Shown here one piece after another: positions 59,166 to 64,000 of a stretch of DNA of 64,000 nt; position 1 is the first letter of the stretch; every line of letters starts with the position of its first letter. Source of the DNA: Micromonospora echinaurantiaca. Its GTDB lineage: Bacteria; Actinomycetota; Actinomycetes; Mycobacteriales; Micromonosporaceae. Made by a program: the position numbers and the translations under genes. Where the stretch lies: NCBI RefSeq assembly GCF_900090235.1, contig NZ_LT607750.1:4331001-4395000 (forward strand), given 5' to 3'. Below the pieces are notes generated by a model. The model was given only the letters and a program-made list of their open reading frames with translations, was not told the origin of the DNA and did no database searches.

Positions 59166-59582
59166 TCAGCTCAGCCTGCGGAGACCCTCGACGACGGCGG
59201 CGCGGAGCAGCTCACCGTATTCGCCGGCCGGCACCGCGTCGACATGCTCCGCCGCCCGCTCGAAGGCGGCGCGCGCGGCGGCCATGTTGCCCAGCCGCTC
59301 GTTGGCCATCGCCACACCGACGTGCAGCGAGGGGTGGAACGCGGCGACCCGGTCATCGCCGACGGCGTCGGCGTGCCGCAGCGCCGCCTGGTTCCACCGC
59401 AGCATCTCCTCGGGGTCGTCCTGCTGCCGGGCCAGATAGTGCGCAGCGACGCAAGCGTCGTAGTCGTCGGTACGCCTCGCCCAGGCCTGTTCGAACAACG
59501 CCCGCGCGTCGGCCGGCCGCTCCTCCGCCTCCGCCCGCATCCCGTCCTGGCACAGCCGCAGCACCGGATTACCGAGATCCAT
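59166..59582 (-). CDS. Small TPR-like protein
   Basis: A 138-residue all-helical protein made of about three TPR-like hairpins: MRAEAEERPADARALFEQAWARRTDDYDACVAAHYLARQQDDPEEMLRWNQAALRHAD and HVGVAMANERLGNMAAARAAFERAAEHV. No enzyme motif; it is presumably a protein-protein interaction module. The ATG at 59582 is chosen over a longer frame. It lies 82 bp downstream of the PP2C-like gene on the same strand, a plausible partner. Confidence 0.8.
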   Translation of the reverse strand: MDLGNPVLRLCQDGMRAEAEERPADARALFEQAWARRTDDYDACVAAHYLARQQDDPEEMLRWNQAALRHADAVGDDRVAAFHPSLHVGVAMANERLGNMAAARAAFERAAEHVDAVPAGEYGELLRAAVVEGLRRLS

Positions 59583-59664
59583 CGTCACTCCCACTGATCG
59601 CCGACCGGCTGACGCGACGATCCTGGGGGCTCGACCAGGTTGAGGGGCAAACAGGCGAGGCGCA

Positions 59665-60534
59665 TCAGGTGCCGCGACGGCCCTGGCTGCTGGTTGCTGC
59701 CGGCCGAGGTTCGCCGGCCCGGGAGTCTGGCAGGTGGGTGCAGTGCGCGACCGTGGCGTCGTCCGGCGCATCGGGGCCGGCGACGGCGCGGGCCTCGGCC
59801 TGCCGGACCCGCCGGATGACCTCGGCCGGCCCGTAACCGCGCAGCAGTTCCAGGACGCCCGGCCAGTCGGTCAGGCGGTACGGGCTGACGATGCGGCTGG
59901 CGCCGTTGCTGAGCAGCGCCACGCCGGCCAGTTCGGCGAGGGGCCGGCTGCCGGTCACCGCTTCCTCGGCCGCACGCGGATCCTCCTTGGCGATCCAGTA
60001 GCCGCCCGGCTGGTTCCGGCGGGCCCGCAGCGCCTGGCGGCACGAGTCGAGGACGCGGTCGTACTCTGGGGTTCCGCCGGGCACACCGTCCAACGGCGCC
60101 GCGCAGACCCGCCGGGCGGCGACCTCCCGCTCGTCGGTGAGGACCTGCGGGCCCCCGCGGACCGGGTCGAGGACGAGGAAGGAGTCCGCGAGCAGCAGAT
60201 GGTCCAGCCGGCCCCGATCGACGCGGACGATCGCCACGGTCGCCTGCGGGCTGCTCGGGTCGGTGAGGTCGCAGGTGTGCCGGTGATCCTCGGCCGTCTC
60301 GGCGATGGCCTCGGCGAGGATGGTCGTGAGAGTCCGCCCGTCGTCCCGCGACAGCCGGCCGAGCAGCACGCCGCCGAGGCGGTGGGTGTACCAGGCGACC
60401 CCGTGGCGGCAGATCGACTCGGTGCCCGGGATGCCGGCACCGTCCAGCAGCACGACAGCCCCGGGAACGGCGCCGACGAAGTCCTCGTTCGGTCGGCCGG
60501 CCCTACCGGCGCTGGTTGTCATGCCGACGCGCAA
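59665..60534 (-). CDS. PP2C-like phosphatase domain protein
   Basis: A 289-residue protein with PP2C-type motifs: GRPNEDFVGAVPGAVVLLDGAGIPG (motif with Glu-Asp and DGxG, metal-binding Asp) and LLSNGASRIVSPYRLTDW near the C-terminal half (a SNGASR variant of the usual SDGxxR). The core looks divergent, so catalysis is not certain. The start may be TTG 60534 (GGGAG 6 nt upstream) or ATG 60522. It is followed by the TPR gene and preceded by a merR gene on the same strand. Confidence 0.62.
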   Translation of the reverse strand: MRVGMTTSAGRAGRPNEDFVGAVPGAVVLLDGAGIPGTESICRHGVAWYTHRLGGVLLGRLSRDDGRTLTTILAEAIAETAEDHRHTCDLTDPSSPQATVAIVRVDRGRLDHLLLADSFLVLDPVRGGPQVLTDEREVAARRVCAAPLDGVPGGTPEYDRVLDSCRQALRARRNQPGGYWIAKEDPRAAEEAVTGSRPLAELAGVALLSNGASRIVSPYRLTDWPGVLELLRGYGPAEVIRRVRQAEARAVAGPDAPDDATVAHCTHLPDSRAGEPRPAATSSQGRRGT

Positions 60535-60639
60535 TGCGGGCTCCCAGGACAGGGACAGCAGGAACGACCATCGATGATGCCTGCCGAGCCGGGCCGCGGC
60601 GAGGGGCCTCGGACGCCACCGACACCGGCAGGGCCACGC

Positions 60640-61005
60640 TCAGCCGGCCTGGCCGGTCGCCCGCATCGGGCATCCGGTGCCGACCCGCGCCTGGAGGTCG
60701 GCCCGTAGCGCGGCCAGCTCGGCCATCCGCGCGTCGATGACCTGGATCTTGTCTGCGAACAGCGCGGACAACGCCTCGGCGGCGTCCGGGGCGTCGCGCA
60801 GTTCCGCGCCGTGCCGGGCGATCTCCGCGAGCGTGAACCCGAGGGCCTGTGCCGTGCGGACGTACGCCAGCCAGGGCACCGTCTCGGCTGGGAAGTCGCG
60901 GTAGCCGTTGGGCAACCGTCGACCCGAGACAAGGCCGACCTTCTCGTAGAACCGGATGGTGTCCCTGGTCATCCCCGCTTGCGCGGCCAGCTCCCCGATG
61001 CGCAT
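60640..61005 (-). CDS. MerR-family transcriptional regulator
   Basis: A 121-residue MerR-type activator. The N-terminal winged helix MRIGELAAQAGMTRDTIRFYEKVGLVSGRRLPNGYRDF is textbook MerR, followed by the dimerisation coiled coil (ALFADKIQVIDARMAELAALRADLQARV) and a short tail with one Cys (TGCPMRA). The ATG at 61005 is the family start. It is divergent from a membrane-protein gene whose promoter contains an ideal MerR site at 61028-61059. Confidence 0.92.
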   Translation of the reverse strand: MRIGELAAQAGMTRDTIRFYEKVGLVSGRRLPNGYRDFPAETVPWLAYVRTAQALGFTLAEIARHGAELRDAPDAAEALSALFADKIQVIDARMAELAALRADLQARVGTGCPMRATGQAG

Positions 61006-61027
61006 GACCCTCCGCCGGATCGCGGTC

Positions 61028-61059
61028 TTGACCTTGGAGCGTACTCCACTGTCTACCGT
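61028..61059 (+). promoter_or_regulatory. MerR-type promoter/operator
   Basis: TTGACC (61028-61033) and a -10 near TACCGT (61054-61059) with a long 19-20 bp spacer holding the dyad TGGAG-CGTA-CTCCA (61035-61048). An over-long spacer with a central dyad is the hallmark of MerR-activated promoters. It drives the membrane-protein gene at 61097. Confidence 0.75.
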
Positions 61060-61096
61060 GAGGCGTCGCTGCCGTGTGATCAGCAGGAGTCTCGTC

Positions 61097-61537
61097 GTGA
61101 TCCGTTCCTTCACCCCTTACCACCCCGGCTACCTGCGCGTCGTACGGGCGAGCGCCTGGTACGACCTCGTCGTCACCGCGGGCTTCACGACCCCGTGGAC
61201 GTACGCGCTGGTGCACCGCGCGCTGTCGGCGCTCAGCGGCACGCTCGGGCTCGGCACCCTGCCCGCCCTCGACCCAATGCAGACGCTGTACGCCAACCTC
61301 ATGGGCTCGGTCGTGGTCGTCTGGGCGCTGCTGCGCATCGTCCGGCCGCTGCCGGTGCACGGCCTGGCCGACGGCGTCGCGCGCACGCTGTTCGCGGCGT
61401 GGCAGGCGTACGCGCTGGGCCACGGCGCCTTCCGGCTGCTGTGGCTGTTCCTCGTCGTCGAGGTGGCGCTCGGGGTCGTCCAGCTGGTGCCCTGGTCGCG
61501 AGTTCGGCGCACCGGGCTCACCGGCGGCGTGGCGTGA
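61097..61537 (+). CDS. Small membrane protein, MerR-controlled
   Basis: A 146-residue integral membrane protein with about four helices (WYDLVVTAGFTTPWTYALVH, LMGSVVVVWALLRIVRPL, LFAAWQAYALGHGAFRLLWLFLVVEVALGVVQLV). No family motif recognised. The GTG at 61097 has AGGAG 8 nt upstream. It is divergent from and presumably activated by the MerR protein. Its last 20 bases overlap the end of the convergent response-regulator gene. Confidence 0.75.
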   Translation: MIRSFTPYHPGYLRVVRASAWYDLVVTAGFTTPWTYALVHRALSALSGTLGLGTLPALDPMQTLYANLMGSVVVVWALLRIVRPLPVHGLADGVARTLFAAWQAYALGHGAFRLLWLFLVVEVALGVVQLVPWSRVRRTGLTGGVA

Positions 61538-62180
61538 TCAGCCCCGACTCGTACGCCCAGACGACCAGCTGGGCACGGTCGCGGCAGTGCAGCTTGGTCA
61601 TCGCCCGGTTGACGTGGGTCTTGGCGGTCAACGGACTGATCACCATGCGTTCGGCGATCTCGTCGTTGCTCAGCCCCCAGGCGACCAGCTCGACGATCTC
61701 CTGCTCCCGGGCGGTCAGCACGTCGCGTCCGGCCGCCGGGTCGGCCGGCGGCGGGCCGGCGACGAACTCGCTGATCAACGTACGCGTGACCGCCGGGGCG
61801 AGCAGCGCGTCGCCGCGCGCCACGACGTCGACGGCCTGCAACAGGTCGGCGGGGTCGGCGTCCTTCAGGAGGAACCCGCTGGCGCCCGCGCGGAGCGCGG
61901 CGAAGACGTACGAGTCGAGCCCGTAGTTGGTGAGGATGAGGACGCGGACCGCGGCGAGGTCGGGAGCGGCGGCGATCCGCCGGGTGGCCTCGATGCCGTC
62001 GAGTCCCGGCATCTGCACGTCCATCAGCACCACGTCCGGCCGCAGGCGTCGGGACAACTCGACCGCCGCGGCGCCGTCGGCGGCCTCGCCGACGACCTCC
62101 AGGTCGTCGTCGGCGTCGAGCAGCGCCCGGAACCCGGCCCGCATCAGCGCCTGGTCGTCGACGAGCAGCACCCGGATCAT
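61518..62180 (-). CDS. NarL/FixJ-type response regulator
   Basis: A 220-residue response regulator. The receiver domain has acidic residues DD at 8-9, the phospho-acceptor D54 (VLMDVQMPG), Thr/Ser in ILTNYG and Lys in FLLKDADP. The LuxR-type HTH is LTAREQEIVELVAWGLSNDEIAERMVISPLTAKTHVNRAMTKLHCRDRAQLVVWAYESGL. It pairs with the histidine kinase gene 76 bp upstream on the same strand. The target is unknown. Confidence 0.96.
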   Translation of the reverse strand: MIRVLLVDDQALMRAGFRALLDADDDLEVVGEAADGAAAVELSRRLRPDVVLMDVQMPGLDGIEATRRIAAAPDLAAVRVLILTNYGLDSYVFAALRAGASGFLLKDADPADLLQAVDVVARGDALLAPAVTRTLISEFVAGPPPADPAAGRDVLTAREQEIVELVAWGLSNDEIAERMVISPLTAKTHVNRAMTKLHCRDRAQLVVWAYESGLITPRRR

Positions 62181-62256
62181 GCCGGCTCCTCCCTCCGGTC
62201 GGAGCCGCCACGATCCGTGACGAACTGAGCTGGCTGGACCTCACGCAAGCGCTCGG

Positions 62257-63387
62257 TCATGCCGGCCCATCCAGCGGGAAGGTGGCGCGTACCGCGAACC
62301 CACCGCCGTCGCGGGCGGCGGCCCGTAGCGTGCCGCCCAGCCCGGTGACCCGTTCCGTCATGCCGCGCAGGCCCACCCCCGGCGTCACCGGGCGGTCCGG
62401 CGACGCCTGGCCATCGTCGTCCACCGCGACGGTGAGCTGGGCCGGGGCGTAGTCGATGTGGACCTGGGCGGTGGCGGGGCCGGCATGGCGGGCCACATTG
62501 GTCAGCGCCTCCTGGACCACGCGGTACCCGGCCTGGTCCACCTCGGCGGGCAGCTCCCGCGGCGGGCCGGTGACGGTCACCCGCACCGGTACGCCGGCCG
62601 CCCGGGTCCGCTCCGCCAGCTCGTCCACCCGGGCCAGCCCGACCCGGTCCCCGTCGGCGGGCGAGCGCAGGACGTCCAGCGTCGCCCGCAGCTCCCGCAT
62701 CGCGGCGCCGCTGGCCTCCTGGATCGCCAGCAGCGCGGCCGACGGTTCCTCGTGGTGCTTGCGGGCCAGGTGCACGGCGATCCCGGCCTGCACCTTGATC
62801 ACGGAGATGTTGTGGGTCAGCGAGTCGTGCAGGTCGCGGGCGATGCGCAGCCGCTCCTCGCCGGCGCGGCGCAACGCCATCTCCTCGCGGGTGCGTTCGG
62901 CCTCGATCGCCCGCTGCTCGACCTGTTCCAGGTACGCCCGGCGCTGCCCCGCGACGAGCCCGGCGACGTTGGCCGCCACGAACCAGCCCAGCAGCAGCGA
63001 GGTCCGCTCGACGATCAGCTGCCCGGGGCGGTCGGTGGGCGCGACCGAGACGTCGCGGGCCAGGAAGACGCCGAGGAAGACCAGGCTGGCCAGGACGGCG
63101 GGCGCCCGGTGTCCGCGCCAGGCGGCGACGTAGACGGCGCCGAGGACGGGGAACGAGGCGGCCGCCCCGGGGTGCACCCGGACGTGGAGGGCCAGCATGG
63201 CGGCGGTCACCACGGCCAACGCCACCACCGGGAAGCGCCGGCACACCGCCAGCGCGGCCGCCATGAGCAGGACCAGGGCGACGTCGACCGCCCGCACCGG
63301 TGCGGCGTCCGGGGCGAGCGTGGCGTTGCCGAGCAGCAGGCCGCCGAGGGCGAGGCCGCCGAGGGCGTACGGCAGATCGCGGCGCAT
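62257..63387 (-). CDS. Sensor histidine kinase (HisKA_3, NarX-like)
   Basis: A 376-residue sensor kinase. Four or five N-terminal helices span about 10-150, followed by a short coiled coil (AYLEQVEQRAIEAERTREEMALRR). The HisKA_3 dimerisation region has phospho-His H187 (RIARDLHDSLTHNIS). The ATPase domain has the N box QEALTNVARHAG and G box GVGLRGMTERV. It has no large extracellular domain, so it probably senses the membrane or a small ligand. The ATG at 63387 is chosen over a longer frame. It is divergent from the AhpD-like gene and forms a pair with the response regulator. Confidence 0.95.
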   Translation of the reverse strand: MRRDLPYALGGLALGGLLLGNATLAPDAAPVRAVDVALVLLMAAALAVCRRFPVVALAVVTAAMLALHVRVHPGAAASFPVLGAVYVAAWRGHRAPAVLASLVFLGVFLARDVSVAPTDRPGQLIVERTSLLLGWFVAANVAGLVAGQRRAYLEQVEQRAIEAERTREEMALRRAGEERLRIARDLHDSLTHNISVIKVQAGIAVHLARKHHEEPSAALLAIQEASGAAMRELRATLDVLRSPADGDRVGLARVDELAERTRAAGVPVRVTVTGPPRELPAEVDQAGYRVVQEALTNVARHAGPATAQVHIDYAPAQLTVAVDDDGQASPDRPVTPGVGLRGMTERVTGLGGTLRAAARDGGGFAVRATFPLDGPA

Positions 63388-63530
63388 GATCGAACTGTAG
63401 AGCGGCCGTCGGCGGGGGGCATCCTCCTGGCGCGGTAGCTGGGGCGTACCGCGGACGTGGTATCGGCGGCCGGGCAAGTGCCTGCGGCGGCACGACGCCT
63501 TACCGGCCCGCCGCGGCGAGCATCGAACCC

Positions 63531-64000
63531 ATGACATACCGCTTCTTCACCCCAGCGAAGGCGTCGACCGCGACCGGTCTCACCGCGGCGGTCTACCGGC
63601 AGCTGCGGGACGAGTTCCTCGGGCCGGTGCCCACCTTCCAGGCGCTCTCGCCGGTGCCGGAGGTGCAGGCCGCGACCTGGGCGCTGATGCGCGAGGCGCT
63701 GCTCGCCGGGGACGCGTCCCGGGTCGACCGCGAGCTCGTCGCGGCGGCGGTGTCCCGGGCCAACCGGTGCCGGTTCTGCGTCGACGCGCACGTCTTGCTG
63801 CTGCACGCCCTGGGCGAGCACGAACTGGCCGAGGTCATCGCCCGGGGCGGGATGCCAACGGAGCCGAGGCAGGTCGAGCTCGTCGGCTGGGCCGAGGCCA
63901 GCCGGAACCCCCGGGCCGCCGACTGGACCAGCCCGTACCGCCCGGAGGTCACCGGCACCCTGCTCGCCTTCCACTTCATCAACCGGGTCGTCTCGGCGCT
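63531..64000 (+). CDS. AhpD-like / carboxymuconolactone decarboxylase-family protein, 5' part
   Basis: An open frame from the ATG at 63531 runs off the window end after about 156 codons. It begins MTYRFFTPAKASTATGLTAA and contains the AhpD-type redox motif RCRFCVDAHVLLL (CxxC followed by H, near residues 80-90) and helices typical of the family. Members reduce hydroperoxides or act as decarboxylases. The later part (EVIARGGMPTEPRQVELVGWAEASRNP) fits the alkylhydroperoxidase-like group. It is divergent from the two-component kinase gene, which may control it. The gene is incomplete here. Confidence 0.8.
   Translation, partial: MTYRFFTPAKASTATGLTAAVYRQLRDEFLGPVPTFQALSPVPEVQAATWALMREALLAGDASRVDRELVAAAVSRANRCRFCVDAHVLLLHALGEHELAEVIARGGMPTEPRQVELVGWAEASRNPRAADWTSPYRPEVTGTLLAFHFINRVVSA

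Overview
This is a 64 kb, very GC-rich, gene-dense actinobacterial chromosome segment. The long secreted enzymes with CBM5/12 modules, the furA-katG pair, the SARP/BTAD regulator, frequent GTG and TTG starts, and strong GC hairpin terminators without U-tracts fit a filamentous actinomycete, most likely Micromonosporaceae. That family placement is inference. No tRNA, rRNA, CRISPR array, insertion sequence or integrase was found. The left edge cuts a HelR/HelD-type helicase and the right edge cuts an AhpD-like gene.

Layout. 0-6 kb: end of a HelR-like RNA polymerase recycling ATPase, an M23 peptidase, an OFA-family MFS transporter, a coiled-coil orphan, and a divergent TetR-alpha/beta hydrolase pair with a 23-bp operator-like palindrome. 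6-14 kb: four genes on the minus strand, three of them for secreted proteins: a triple-repeat surface protein, an S15/CocE peptidase and a NucA/NucB-like nuclease with PKD domains. 14-23 kb: the most interesting block. A 35-codon peptide gene with a strong ribosome binding site ends in Gly-Gly. It is followed by a 17-bp perfect hairpin, an E1/ThiF-like enzyme with an N-terminal winged-helix leader-binding-like domain, and a translationally coupled M50 metalloprotease with a PqqD-like N-terminus. Next to them lie a membrane protein, a giant regulator with two tandem BTAD modules, and an FAD monooxygenase. No YcaO, LanB/LanM, radical-SAM or lasso cyclase is present, so this reads as a compact RiPP-like or peptide-adenylation system.

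23-29 kb: katG-furA with a leaderless-type furA promoter, then rtcB overlapping a decayed prfH, then a Bcr/CflA drug exporter. 29-40 kb: a polysaccharide-degradation island with a GHL10 hydrolase, two GH18 chitinases and one GH19 chitinase, interspersed with a BASS transporter, YjbR, a methyltransferase, an NmrA-AraC divergent pair and a cation exchanger. 40-47 kb: an FAD-linked oxidase and STAS protein around a 25-bp palindrome, a SigG-like sigma factor divergent from a hydrolase, and a translationally coupled ABC exporter/FAD oxidoreductase operon. 47-55 kb: a single-chain, eukaryote-like biotin-dependent acyl-CoA carboxylase of about 1,820 residues, followed by a membrane-embedded alpha/beta hydrolase. 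55-64 kb: LtrA, DUF2804, a MalY-type aminotransferase, a small TPR protein, a PP2C-like protein, a MerR regulator with its operator, and a NarL-type two-component system.

Start codons were re-chosen where a ribosome binding site, signal peptide or promoter element made one start better than the longest frame. All family calls come from reading motifs, not from database searches.
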